Assembly: GCF_019308285.1 (NCBI RefSeq)
Contig: NZ_WWEM01000031.1
Location: 529,867 to 593,866, forward strand
Source: Flavobacterium quisquiliarum
Lineage (GTDB): Bacteria; Bacteroidota; Bacteroidia; Flavobacteriales; Flavobacteriaceae
Length of the DNA: 64,000 bases
Reading direction: 5' to 3'
Below are positions 25,142-34,629 of this stretch, in pieces (the stretch's first letter is position 1; the number at the start of each line of letters is the position of its first letter). The position numbers and the translations under genes are program-made. The notes beneath the pieces were generated by a model. That model saw nothing but the letters and a program-made list of their open reading frames with translations, was not told where the DNA came from and made no database searches.

Positions 25142-26386
25142 ATGAAAAACTTCAACCCAGCAGATAAAATTCAGGATCTGCAATACTTTGGCGAATTTGG
25201 CGGTGTAAATCCGTCGATTTCTGACTCTTCGACTTATACTTTTCTTTCTGCAAAAACTATGTTTGATACTTTTGAGGGCAATATGGAAGGCTGTTATTTG
25301 TATTCACGTCATTCGTCGCCTAGTAATTTGTATTTAGATCAAGCTTTGGCAGCGATGGAAGGAACAGAAACAGCAAATGTTTCGGCTTCGGGAATGGGAG
25401 CGATTACACCTACTCTATTACAGCTTTGCGGTGCAGGCGATCATATTGTTTCAAGCCGTACGATTTATGGCGGGACGTATGCTTTCCTGAAAAACTTTAC
25501 GCCGAGATTCGGAATTGAAACGAGCTTTGTTGACATTACTAAACTTGACGTTGTAGAAGCTTCAATTACAACAAAAACGAAAGTTTTGTATTGCGAAACG
25601 GTAAGTAATCCACTTTTGGAAGTGGCTGATATTGCTGGTTTGGCTAAAATTGCCCAAAAGCACAATTTAAAATTGGTTGTCGATAATACGTTTTCTCCTT
25701 TATCAGTTTCTCCAGCAAAATTAGGTGCTGATATTGTAATCCACAGTTTGACCAAATACATTAATGGAAGTAGTGATACGGTTGGCGGTGTTACTTGCGC
25801 TTCGAAAGAATTTATTAATTCGTTGAAAAATGTAAATTCTGGTGCGAGCATGCTTTTAGGGCCTACGATGGACAGTTTGCGTTCTGCAAGTGTGATGAAA
25901 AACCTTAGAACACTTCATATCCGAATTAAACAACACAGTCATAATGCACATTTTCTGGCTGATCAATTTGAAAAAGACGGTTTAAAAACGGTTTATCCAG
26001 GATTAAAAAGCCATCCGAGTCATGAATTGTATAAAACGATGATTAATCCTGAATATGGTTTTGGGGGAATGTTGACGATTGATGTTGGAACTTTGGAAAA
26101 AGCCAATGAATTAATGGAATTAATGCAGGAACGAAATCTTGGATATCTGGCGGTAAGTTTAGGTTTTTATAAAACATTATTCAGCGCGCCTGGGACTTCA
26201 ACTTCTAGCGAGATTCCGTTGGAAGAACAGAAAGAAATGGGATTGACAGATGGCTTGATTCGTTTTTCTATTGGTTTGGATAATGATATTCAGCGTACTT
26301 ACGAAATGATGAGGGCTTGCATGGTTGAACTTGGAGTTTTGAATTCCGTAGCCATTCGCCAAGAAGTTTACACAGAGATTCACTAA
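25142..26386 (+). CDS. PLP-dependent Cys/Met-metabolism enzyme, methionine gamma-lyase type
   Basis: In this 414-residue product SASGMGAITPTLLQL and the loop around CETVSNPLLEVADI are family blocks, and the PLP lysine is Lys205 in IHSLTKYINGSSDTVGG. The end GLIRFSIGLDNDIQRTYEMM is typical. Members are methionine gamma-lyase, cystathionine gamma-lyase or beta-lyase. The wording of the N-terminal region (SSTYTFLSAKTMFDTFEG) and the Lrp neighbour favour methionine breakdown to methanethiol, ammonia and 2-oxobutyrate, but the exact substrate is open. A candidate structured RNA precedes the gene. Confidence 0.8.
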   Translation: MKNFNPADKIQDLQYFGEFGGVNPSISDSSTYTFLSAKTMFDTFEGNMEGCYLYSRHSSPSNLYLDQALAAMEGTETANVSASGMGAITPTLLQLCGAGDHIVSSRTIYGGTYAFLKNFTPRFGIETSFVDITKLDVVEASITTKTKVLYCETVSNPLLEVADIAGLAKIAQKHNLKLVVDNTFSPLSVSPAKLGADIVIHSLTKYINGSSDTVGGVTCASKEFINSLKNVNSGASMLLGPTMDSLRSASVMKNLRTLHIRIKQHSHNAHFLADQFEKDGLKTVYPGLKSHPSHELYKTMINPEYGFGGMLTIDVGTLEKANELMELMQERNLGYLAVSLGFYKTLFSAPGTSTSSEIPLEEQKEMGLTDGLIRFSIGLDNDIQRTYEMMRACMVELGVLNSVAIRQEVYTEIH

Positions 26387-26390
26387 AACT

Positions 26391-26478
26391 TTTCTCTCGC
26401 AGATTTGGCTGATTATGCCGATTTATATAGAAACTATAAAAAAAATCTGCTAGATCTGTGGAATCTGCGCGAGAAAAA
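26391..26478. repeat. Dispersed inverted repeat of the TTTCTCTCGCAGATT family, copy 1
   Basis: TTTCTCTCGCAGATT at the left is matched by AATCTGCGCGAGAAAA (26462-26477) at the right, around a loop that itself repeats GCAGAT-like words. It follows the methionine gamma-lyase gene immediately and could end its transcript. Copy 2 is at 31,366-31,449. Confidence 0.7.
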
Positions 26479-26584
26479 TTATTCAAAATAAAAACAAACT
26501 TTCCTCTATAAATAAATTTGCACATTTTTATTAGATTGCTTGAATCTGCTTTAGACTTTCTCTAAGCGGATTTTTTTGTAAAAA

Positions 26585-26617
26585 AAAGCCGTTTTGAAGG
26601 TTATCAAAAACGGCTTT
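26585..26617. terminator. Bidirectional terminator
   Basis: AAAGCCGTTTT (26585-26595) pairs with AAAACGGCTTT (26607-26617), just after the DUF695-like stop on the minus strand. It serves the convergent gene pair. Confidence 0.75.
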
Positions 26618-26624
26618 CTGTGCT

Positions 26625-27719
26625 TTATCTTGGCTCGTAATGTCTAAACGTTTGCCAGTATTTGTCTTTGTAGATTTCATAGCTTATATCAAATGAACCA
26701 GCATATTTTTTGATTAATTGATCTGCAGTTTTTGATGGTTTTCTGAAGTCTTTACAAGTGAAAAAGATTTCTCTTTTATTGTTTACTGTTTCTCTCCCAA
26801 GATTTAAATAACCATCTGAATCTGGTAAGACGGACATTATTTCCTCTTCAATTTCATCTAACAATTTGTACATTCTTTCATCAGGTAATCCTCCATTATT
26901 ACAATCTTCAAAAGGAATTGAAATGATAAAAACCCAAGGATGCGAAGCTTTTTTATCCCACTCTAAAAGTGTAGTATTCATTAAAGACAAAACAATAAGT
27001 CCTTCTTTAGTTTTTCCTTCATAATTTGCATAACCATCATTTTCTGTATTATGTCTCGTTCCTTCGTATTTTTCAACGAACTCCTTTTCTCTCCAAATTA
27101 AATAATCTTTTAATTTTTCGATAGGAATCAATTCTTCAGAAATGTCATTTGGACCTACCACTTTCATATTATCTATTAAAGTAACTGAATGCAATTCGCC
27201 TAAATAATTATCTAAGAAAATATAAACCGCATTGGTTATTTGCGATTTATTTTCTTCAACATAATTATCATATACAATAGTAAGGTCTATTTCATCAGGA
27301 TAATTTTTATGAAGGGTTGGATAAAATTTTAAATTATTTGTAGAAAATTTTTCTCCTTCATAATTAATACTAAAATCATCTTTATCTGTCCCATATTTAA
27401 GAGCTGTAAATTTCCAGCCTTCAATTTGAGGAGCACTATGAACTAGTTCTTCAATTGCATAAATATTTTTAATAATTCCGTCTGGAGTAAAAACTAGTTC
27501 AGCTGTTTTATCATCAAACATTCCAGTTAAAAAATAAATACCATCGTGAACTTCATCTAATTTTGGCACTAGTTTATCAAAAAACTCTTTATTTATATTT
27601 TCTCCGTTTTGAACTGTTTTAAAAAACTCTTTTTTATGTTTTAAAAACCAATTCCAAAAATCACTATTAGATTGTATTGGAGCTTCTTTTTTGCCCAATA
27701 TTTTATCAAGAAAACCCAT
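26625..27719 (-). CDS. Uncharacterised protein with DUF695-like C-terminal half
   Basis: The 364-residue soluble protein starts MGFLDKILGKKEAPIQ and has no export signal. The region from about residue 230 (THPWVFIISIPFED-like block, LPDSDGYLNLGRETVNNKREIFFTCKDFR) resembles the DUF695 family by my reading. The N-terminal part (FWNWFLKHKKEFFKTVQNG and onward) is found in similar proteins of unknown role. It is a single gene between terminators. Function unknown. Confidence 0.5.
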   Translation of the reverse strand: MGFLDKILGKKEAPIQSNSDFWNWFLKHKKEFFKTVQNGENINKEFFDKLVPKLDEVHDGIYFLTGMFDDKTAELVFTPDGIIKNIYAIEELVHSAPQIEGWKFTALKYGTDKDDFSINYEGEKFSTNNLKFYPTLHKNYPDEIDLTIVYDNYVEENKSQITNAVYIFLDNYLGELHSVTLIDNMKVVGPNDISEELIPIEKLKDYLIWREKEFVEKYEGTRHNTENDGYANYEGKTKEGLIVLSLMNTTLLEWDKKASHPWVFIISIPFEDCNNGGLPDERMYKLLDEIEEEIMSVLPDSDGYLNLGRETVNNKREIFFTCKDFRKPSKTADQLIKKYAGSFDISYEIYKDKYWQTFRHYEPR

Positions 27720-27815
27720 GTATTACTTATTAATTTTAATTTTTTACTAAAAACAAACTTAAGGAAAAGTGCTTTTAAAACATAAGAATATTTCTATAAA
27801 AAATCCTGAAAAACA

Positions 27816-27848
27816 AAAAGCCGTTCTGAAGTACTCAGAACGGCTTTT
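27816..27848. terminator. Bidirectional terminator
   Basis: AAAAGCCGTTCTGA (27816-27829) pairs with TCAGAACGGCTTTT (27835-27848), a 14-bp perfect stem with a five-base loop downstream of the APC permease gene. Confidence 0.85.
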
Positions 27849-27866
27849 CTATAAAAATTTCACTTT

Positions 27867-29801
27867 TTAAACTATATTTTCAGTATTCAGTTTACTGTTT
27901 TTTCGGCTGTAGCCAAAATAAATCAGCAATCCGATTATTAACCAAACTGTAAAATAAATCCAGTTCCATACACTTAATTCAGCCATCATGTACAAACAGC
28001 ATATTAAGCCCAAAAGCGGAATCAAAGACAGATTTTTTCTGAATGCCCAAACCGCTAATCCAACCAAAACAAATAAGAAAATCCACATTGGAATCTTGTG
28101 TTTGAATAAGCTAAAACCTGATTCATACTTTGCAGAATCAGCAATAGGTAATCCTTTTACCACTTCAGCATATTTGGCTTCATTATCTTGATATTGTCCT
28201 AATAAATGCTCTAAATCTGATGTCTCGGCCGTTTTATTATTTACTTCGATGCTTTCTAAATATTTGAAAACTTTTTCAGATTCTGATTTATCTAAAGAGG
28301 TTACAATCGAAGTCGCATCATAAATCTGTGGTTCATTATTGATAAACGCCATTGTTGCTTTGTTGTTGAAAGCAAAAGCATAATACAAGCCTGCAATCAT
28401 TAAAACTGGCAAAATGAATTTTGAATTGACATAAGGCGTTTTGAATTTCCCTCTCGGAATTTCAGGTTTGTTTTGTAAAACCAAAACTCCTGCACAAACT
28501 AATACAAAGGCAAATAAAGTTCCGATACTGCATAAATCCGTTACCATTGTTAAGTTTAAGAATAATGCTGGAACTGCCACTACAAAACCTGTAACAATTG
28601 TAGCAAAAGATGGCGTTTTGAATTTTGGATGAACGGTAGAGAATTTCTTCGGCAGTAAACCATCACGGCTCATACTCATCCAAATACGAGGCTGCCCCAT
28701 TTGGAAAACCAATAAAACGCTCGCCATTGCCACTACTGCACTTACCGCAATAATCCCCGACATCCATTTTAAGTCTAATTTATCAAATACAAATGCCAAA
28801 GGATCTCCAACATTTAATTCGTGATATTTTACCATTCCTGTTAAAACTAAGGCGATGGCAATATAAAGTATTGTACAAATGATAATCGCCCACATCATTC
28901 CGCGTGGTAAATCACGCTGTGGATTTTTACATTCTTCGGCAGTGGTTGAAATCGCGTCAAAACCAATATAAGCAAAGAAAACGGCAGAAACTCCTTTTAA
29001 AACTCCTCCAACTCCATTTGGCGCAAACGGATCCCAATTTGCTGTATCTACATAAAATATTCCCACTGCGATTACCAAAAGTACCACACAAAGTTTTACC
29101 ACGACCATTAAGTTACTGGCGTTACGAGATTCTTTCATTCCTCTATACACCAAAGCTGTAATCAAGATAATGATAAACAAAGCTGGCAAATCGGTTACAA
29201 AATGGAAAGATCCAATTGTTGGTGCTGTTGTCCAAGCTGTGTGTGCCTGCTGTAAAGCGACACTTAAATTTCCGAATGATTTTCCGCCTCGCATTAAAGC
29301 TTCGGCATCATTAAATCCGTTTGAAGCCGTTAGGTAGTCCATCTGAATCCATTGCGGTAAATGAATACCACCACTTTGGAGTAATCCTGTAAAATAGTCA
29401 CTCCACGATATGGCGACAGTTATATTTCCGACGGCATATTCCATAATTAATGCCCAACCAATGATCCAGGCAATTAATTCTCCAAAAGCTACATACGAAT
29501 AGGTATAAGCACTTCCTGAAACGGGTACCATTGAAGCGAATTCCGCGTAAGCGAAGGCGGCAAAACTACATGCTAAAGCCGTAAATAAGAATAAAAAGAT
29601 TACCGCTGGCCCACCATCTGCACTGGCTTTTCCAATTGTACTAAAAATTCCTGCTCCAACAATAGCCGCTATTCCGAAAGCCGTTAAATCCCTTGTAGTC
29701 AAATGTTTTCCTAATGCATTATGACCGTCTGTTTCGTTCTGTGCAACCTGCTTCAGAATATCTTGCACTGTTTTCTTTCGGAATAAACTTGAAAATGCCA
29801 T
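27867..29801 (-). CDS. APC-superfamily amino acid permease
   Basis: The 644-residue inner-membrane protein has the APC core, starting with LTTRDLTAFGIAAIVGAGIFSTIG and continuing with ACSFAAFAYAEFASMVPVSGSAYTYSYVAFGELIAW and VFFAYIGFDAISTTAEECKNPQRDLPRGM. This pattern is that of the cationic-amino-acid/YhdG-type branch. About 80 hydrophilic residues between the last membrane helices (NEPQIYDATSIVTSLDKSES and onward) make it longer than typical members. The substrate is probably an amino acid, but which one cannot be read. Confidence 0.85.
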   Translation of the reverse strand: MAFSSLFRKKTVQDILKQVAQNETDGHNALGKHLTTRDLTAFGIAAIVGAGIFSTIGKASADGGPAVIFLFLFTALACSFAAFAYAEFASMVPVSGSAYTYSYVAFGELIAWIIGWALIMEYAVGNITVAISWSDYFTGLLQSGGIHLPQWIQMDYLTASNGFNDAEALMRGGKSFGNLSVALQQAHTAWTTAPTIGSFHFVTDLPALFIIILITALVYRGMKESRNASNLMVVVKLCVVLLVIAVGIFYVDTANWDPFAPNGVGGVLKGVSAVFFAYIGFDAISTTAEECKNPQRDLPRGMMWAIIICTILYIAIALVLTGMVKYHELNVGDPLAFVFDKLDLKWMSGIIAVSAVVAMASVLLVFQMGQPRIWMSMSRDGLLPKKFSTVHPKFKTPSFATIVTGFVVAVPALFLNLTMVTDLCSIGTLFAFVLVCAGVLVLQNKPEIPRGKFKTPYVNSKFILPVLMIAGLYYAFAFNNKATMAFINNEPQIYDATSIVTSLDKSESEKVFKYLESIEVNNKTAETSDLEHLLGQYQDNEAKYAEVVKGLPIADSAKYESGFSLFKHKIPMWIFLFVLVGLAVWAFRKNLSLIPLLGLICCLYMMAELSVWNWIYFTVWLIIGLLIYFGYSRKNSKLNTENIV

Positions 29802-30199
29802 ATATATTTTGCTGTTATAAATTAATTTAATTCAGTCGTTTTTGTTTTATTTTGCAAATAATGCAAATTTTATCGGTAAATCAAATTTATCAAACGTGAT
29901 TTTTTTCTGCCACGAATTCACGAATTATTTTTTCTGCCACAAAGACGATAAGCGAAAAGGGTTTTTGCCACGAATTCACGAATTTTCTCTAATTAATTAT
30001 TGCCTCTGATTTCACAAATTAATACCGATTTTTTTAACCTATTTAACCCATAAATTCTGTGGCTAAAAAATTCTTTGCTCCCGATAGCTATCGGGATTGC
30101 GTAATTCTTAGCGCCTTTGCGGTTAAATTAATCACAAATGTAACATTTCTCAAAATCAGCATACTGATTAGATAGTATTTAATTTTAAAGAATCATTTT
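29802..30199. repeat. Repeat-filled intergenic region with CCACGAATTCACGAATT and CCCGATAGCTATCGGG elements
   Basis: Nearly 400 bases without a gene. It holds two copies of GCCACGAATTCACGAATT (about 29,911 and 29,968) and a perfect 16-bp palindrome CCCGATAGCTATCGGG (30,080-30,095). It also holds degraded repeat words such as TTAGCGCCTTTGCGGTTAAA. Promoters of the permease and the Tat oxidoreductase must be at the two ends. Confidence 0.6.
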
Positions 30200-31357
30200 A
30201 TGGAAAAAATTTCAAGACGTTCTTTTGTAAACAAATTTGGTCTGGGTGTTGGCGCTTCGGTAGTAATGACCACACTTCCCTCTTTTATGACTGAAACAGA
30301 AAAAATTCATGTGCCTTACACTGGAAAAAAATTAAATATTGCTTTATGCGGTTTAGGAAACTATGCTTCTTTACTGGCTGAAGGACTTCAGGTTTCTGAA
30401 TATTGTCAGCTTGCCGGAATTGTTACTGGAACTCCCGCTAAAGCTGAAACATGGAAGAAGAAATATAATATTCCCGAAAAGAATATTTACAATTACGAAA
30501 ACTTCGACTCAATTGCCAAAAACAAAGACATTGACTTAGTCTATGTTGTAACTCCAAATGCATTGCATAAAGAATTTACTGTTCGTGCAGCAAAAGCTGG
30601 AAAACATGTTATTGTTGAAAAACCAATGGCAATTACAGCCGAAGATTGTGAAGAAATGATTAAAGTTTGCAATGATAATAATGTGCAATTGGCAATAGGT
30701 TACCGTTTGCATTACGAACCAAATCATTTAGAGATAAAACGATTGGGTCAAGAAAAAGTTATGGGACAGGTTCGTTACATAGAAACTGGACTAGGTTACA
30801 GTACCTATGATGTTCGTGATATAAATAAACCAGTCGATTTAAATGCCCGTAAAGAATGGAGACTGACTAAAAAATGGGCTGGAGGCGGTTGTTTGATTAA
30901 TTTAGGAATTTATTGCATTCAGGTTTCGCGTTATGTCTTAGGCGAAGAACCAATTTCAGTTACGGCACAATTTGGACATGTCAATAATAAAAATATGTTT
31001 TCTCAAGTTGAGGAAAATATCACTTGGCAAATGGAATTCCCAAGCGGTGCTGTTGCGAATTGCAGCAGTTCTTGTGGCTTTGGCATTGATAGATTTTACG
31101 CTGCTGCAGATGAAGGTTTCTTTGAGATGAGTCCTGCTGTGAGCTATGGCCCTTTTATAGGGAAAAGATCTGATGGAAAACCATTTAATTTCCCCGTTAT
31201 CAACCAACAGCAAACCCAAATGGATGAAATTTGTAAAGTTATTTTAGACAATAAAAAACTTCCAAATCATATTACTGGCGAAGAGGGCATCAAAGATGTT
31301 AAAATCATTAATGCAATTTATAAAGCTGCTGAAACAGGCAAAAAAATAAGTTTGTAA
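30200..31357 (+). CDS. Tat-exported Gfo/Idh/MocA oxidoreductase
   Basis: The 385-residue protein begins with a twin-arginine signal (SRRSFVNKFG, Arg6-Arg7) followed by a hydrophobic stretch to about residue 28. The Rossmann segment LNIALCGLGNYAS, VVTPNALH and the EKP motif at 140-142 follow, and then GWRLTKKWAGGG-like and INLGIYCI blocks. It resembles glucose-fructose oxidoreductase relatives, which are exported folded with bound NADP. The substrate is unknown. An inverted repeat directly after the stop may terminate the transcript. Confidence 0.85.
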   Translation: MEKISRRSFVNKFGLGVGASVVMTTLPSFMTETEKIHVPYTGKKLNIALCGLGNYASLLAEGLQVSEYCQLAGIVTGTPAKAETWKKKYNIPEKNIYNYENFDSIAKNKDIDLVYVVTPNALHKEFTVRAAKAGKHVIVEKPMAITAEDCEEMIKVCNDNNVQLAIGYRLHYEPNHLEIKRLGQEKVMGQVRYIETGLGYSTYDVRDINKPVDLNARKEWRLTKKWAGGGCLINLGIYCIQVSRYVLGEEPISVTAQFGHVNNKNMFSQVEENITWQMEFPSGAVANCSSSCGFGIDRFYAAADEGFFEMSPAVSYGPFIGKRSDGKPFNFPVINQQQTQMDEICKVILDNKKLPNHITGEEGIKDVKIINAIYKAAETGKKISL

Positions 31358-31365
31358 TAGTTATA

Positions 31366-31449
31366 TTTCTCTCGCAGATTTGGCAGATTGAGCAGATTTA
31401 TTTTTGTATAATCAAAAATCCGCGGAATCTGCCAAATCTGCGAGAGAAA
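31366..31449. repeat. Dispersed inverted repeat of the TTTCTCTCGCAGATT family, copy 2 (24-bp perfect arms)
   Basis: Positions 31366-31389 and 31426-31449 are perfect 24-bp inverted copies that include CTCTCGCAGATTTGGCAGAT, with a 36-base loop. The element lies 9 bp after the Tat oxidoreductase stop and 49 bp before the stop of the leftward dehydrogenase, as a transcript-end element would. Confidence 0.8.
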
Positions 31450-31497
31450 AACTTTGCGTCCTTTTCTCGTAATTCTTAGCGCTCTTTCCAGTTAAAT

Positions 31498-34401
31498 CTA
31501 CTTCAAGCAATCTCTCAAAATACTAACCGGATGCTGTGCTTCACGTTTTGTTCCATCATAAATTTGATGACGACAACTGGTTCCTGCAGCTGCAATTTTT
31601 ACATTTTCGGCAGTGTTTCTTACTTTCGGGAATAAAGTATCTTCTCCCATCTGCATACTCACTTTGTAGTGCTCTTTTTCGTATCCAAATGAACCTGCCA
31701 TTCCGCAGCAACCTGAGTTGTATATTGTAACCGTATTGTTTTTAGGCAGATTCAGCATGGCAAAAGTAGCTTCAACAGAACTTAGAGATTTTTGATGACA
31801 ATGTCCATGAATTTTAATTTCTCTCGTTTCCTCTGAAAATGAATCTGGAGTTATTTTTCCGTCGATGATTTCTTTTTTAAAGAATTCTTCAATTGTAAAC
31901 GCATTTTGAGCTAATTTTTCCGCAACTTCTTTATCATCTGCCAAACGGAGATATTCGTCTCTGAAAGTCAAAATAGCCGAAGGTTCAATTCCAATTAAAG
32001 GTGCATTGGCTAAAACCAAATCTTTAAACACATTTACATTATGATTGGCAATTTTCTTGGCTTCTTCTAAAAAACCTTTTGACAGATACGTTCTACCGCT
32101 TTCTTCATGATCTACAACCAAAACTTGATACCCTAATTTGGTTAATAATTCGAAAGCATCAATTCCAATGTTTACGTCGTAATAATTCGTGAATTCATCT
32201 ACAAATAAATACAATTTACCATTTGGAAAATCAGTCGTTTCTGGTTTATGATTTTGATGCCATTTTCTAAAAGTCTTTTTCGCTAAAAGCGGCACCTGTC
32301 TTTCAGGAGCAATTCCCATTGATTTTTTAACCAATGACTGATTCGAAATAAAATTCGTGATTGACGGGAACAAACTTCCCATTTTATTCAATTTTGCGTT
32401 GTTGGCAAAGATTTTATTTCGCGTTGAGAATCCATTTGCTTTTTGATATTGGTATAAAAATTCGGCTTTAAGAGTCGCAACGTCAACGTTACTTGGACAT
32501 TCGCTTGCGCAAGCTTTACAGCTTACACACAACTCAAAAACTTCGTATAATTCCTTTTGGTCAAATTTGTTTTCTTTTTCAGAATACGTCAGATATTCTC
32601 TTAAAGCATTTGCACGTGCGCGAGTGGTTTCTTTCTCATTTCTAGTTGCTCGATAACTCGGACACATTGCTCCTCCTGCCGACGGCATTTTTCGACAATC
32701 TCCTGAACCGTTGCATTTCTCGGCAGCACGTAAAATTCCTAAACTATCTGAAAAATCCTGAAACGTTTTAATATCTGGTTCTACCCTTCCCGAAATCACA
32801 CGATGATTTTCGTCCATTTTCAAAGCATTGACAATCTTTCCAATATTTAAAACTGAGTTTGGATCGAACGCTAATTTAAGTCGTTTCAGTAGTTCGTAGT
32901 TCTTATCCCCAATCATAAACGGAATAAACTCACCACGTACAATTCCGTCTCCATGTTCACCACTTAATGAACCTCTATATTTTTTAACCAAATGCGCCAC
33001 ATCCGTCGCAATGGTTCTGAATAATTTTAAGTCAGATGTTTTCTTTAAATTCAAAACCGGACGAAGGTGTAATTCTCCAGCACCTGCATGTGCATAATAA
33101 ATTGCTTCTTGTCCGTGGCTTAACATCATCGCCGAAAATTCGGCTATATAAGCTGGCAAATCACTTAATTCAACTGCTGTATCTTCGATAGAATCGGCCG
33201 CTTTATCGTCTCCAACAATACTTCCTAAAAGACCTAATCCGGCTTTTCTAAGTTCGTTAGCTTTATCAATATCTGCTCCGTAAATTTTGACGCTGGCGTA
33301 ACCAAAATTGTGTTTCTCTAAATCTGCAATTAAAGCATTCGCTTGATTTTCTGCATCTTCTAAATTGTGCGAGGCAACTTCAAATAACATAATTGCTTTT
33401 GGTTCTCCAACTAAAAAGAAACGATTTTTAATGTGTTCACGATTCGTTTTCGTACAATCCAAAATCGTGTCGTCGATCATTTCGCAAGTGTACAAATGAT
33501 GTTTCATCGCCACGACAACTGATTCCAATGATTCCTGAATGGTATGATAATGTGCCACCACCATAATATTATGTGCTGGCGGTAAATCATCTACTTTTAA
33601 AGTGATTTCGGTTGTAAAAGCTAAAGTTCCTTCACTTCCGCAAAGTAATTTTCCAAGATTTACAGTTGGTTCAGTTCCTCCAAATAATTCTGATTTTAGC
33701 AGAATATCAACAGCGTAGCCCGTGTTTCTTCTGTGAATTTCCGGTTTTGGAAATTCTCTTATAATTTCTTCCTGATTTTCTTTTATGGAAAGTTCGTCGT
33801 AAACGCTTTTGTAGATTTTATTTTCTAAAGTATCTCCTTTCGTTTTCTCCATAAATTCAGCAGAAGTCAGTTCGCCAAAAGCTACTTCTGTTCCGTCACT
33901 CAAAATCGTTTTTACCTCAACAATTTTATCACGCGTTACACCATAACGAATCGAAGTGGTTCCAGAAGAATTGTTCCCTACCATTCCGCCAATCATAGCT
34001 CGGTTTGAAGTCGAAGTGATTGGAGCAAAAAATACATTATAAGGTTTTAAGAATAAATTCAGTTCATCACGAATCACACCTGGCTGCACCGTAACGGTTT
34101 TCTTTGCTTCGTCATATCCAAGTATTTTAGTGAAATGTTTCGAAACATCTATTACCAATCCGTCTCCAACTGCCTGACCTGCCAATGAAGTTCCGGCCGT
34201 TCTTGGCGTAACAGAAATATTGTGTTTCGACGCAAAGCGAATTAATTTACTGATGTCTGCCGTAGTTTTTGGTAATGCCACAGCATTTGGCCTAATTCTG
34301 TATACCGATGCATCGGTAGAATAAAGTGTTTTATGAAGATCATCATGTAAAAGTGTTCCTTCTAATGATTCGGATAACTGCTGTAACTCTTGGTTTGACA
34401 T
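31498..34401 (-). CDS. Fused FAD-binding and Fe-S dehydrogenase (D-lactate or glycolate dehydrogenase type)
   Basis: The 967-residue product fuses a GlcD/Dld-like FAD-binding half (PRTAGTSLAGQAVGDGLVIDVS, GNNSSGTTSIRYGVTRD, LSGEHGDGIVRGEF) to a Fe-S half. The latter has two ferredoxin-type clusters (CNGSGDCRKM with a later MCPSYRAT; CVSCKACASECP) and cysteine-rich CCG-type motifs (HGHCHQKS, NSGCCGMAGSFG). Such fusions oxidise D-2-hydroxyacids and pass electrons to quinones at the membrane. D-lactate is the most likely substrate, but D-2-hydroxyglutarate or glycolate are possible. It is a single gene. Confidence 0.85.
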   Translation of the reverse strand: MSNQELQQLSESLEGTLLHDDLHKTLYSTDASVYRIRPNAVALPKTTADISKLIRFASKHNISVTPRTAGTSLAGQAVGDGLVIDVSKHFTKILGYDEAKKTVTVQPGVIRDELNLFLKPYNVFFAPITSTSNRAMIGGMVGNNSSGTTSIRYGVTRDKIVEVKTILSDGTEVAFGELTSAEFMEKTKGDTLENKIYKSVYDELSIKENQEEIIREFPKPEIHRRNTGYAVDILLKSELFGGTEPTVNLGKLLCGSEGTLAFTTEITLKVDDLPPAHNIMVVAHYHTIQESLESVVVAMKHHLYTCEMIDDTILDCTKTNREHIKNRFFLVGEPKAIMLFEVASHNLEDAENQANALIADLEKHNFGYASVKIYGADIDKANELRKAGLGLLGSIVGDDKAADSIEDTAVELSDLPAYIAEFSAMMLSHGQEAIYYAHAGAGELHLRPVLNLKKTSDLKLFRTIATDVAHLVKKYRGSLSGEHGDGIVRGEFIPFMIGDKNYELLKRLKLAFDPNSVLNIGKIVNALKMDENHRVISGRVEPDIKTFQDFSDSLGILRAAEKCNGSGDCRKMPSAGGAMCPSYRATRNEKETTRARANALREYLTYSEKENKFDQKELYEVFELCVSCKACASECPSNVDVATLKAEFLYQYQKANGFSTRNKIFANNAKLNKMGSLFPSITNFISNQSLVKKSMGIAPERQVPLLAKKTFRKWHQNHKPETTDFPNGKLYLFVDEFTNYYDVNIGIDAFELLTKLGYQVLVVDHEESGRTYLSKGFLEEAKKIANHNVNVFKDLVLANAPLIGIEPSAILTFRDEYLRLADDKEVAEKLAQNAFTIEEFFKKEIIDGKITPDSFSEETREIKIHGHCHQKSLSSVEATFAMLNLPKNNTVTIYNSGCCGMAGSFGYEKEHYKVSMQMGEDTLFPKVRNTAENVKIAAAGTSCRHQIYDGTKREAQHPVSILRDCLK

Positions 34402-34522
34402 TATATTCTAATTTGTTGTCTAAAACTGATTTTATTTTTTGTTGATGAGATTACAAAATTACTGTAATTTCAATAGTTATATTCTATTATATGTGATTAA
34501 AATAAAAGTATGAATCAAAGTT

Positions 34523-34627
34523 TTTCCGCCATGAATTCACGAATTATTTCAAATAAATTGGTGTAATTCAAAATTATTTTCACGTACAGATTTTCAAATT
34601 AATTCGTGAATTCGTGGCAAAAAAAAC
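34523..34627. repeat. CCATGAATTCACGAATT / AATTCGTGAATTCGTGGC inverted repeat
   Basis: TTTCCGCCATGAATTCACG at the left is matched by AATTCGTGAATTCGTGGCAA at the right, with A/T runs outside. It ends next to the stop of the leftward serine hydrolase gene. It belongs to the same family as the elements at 19,958 and 29,908. Confidence 0.7.
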
Positions 34628-34629
34628 TT

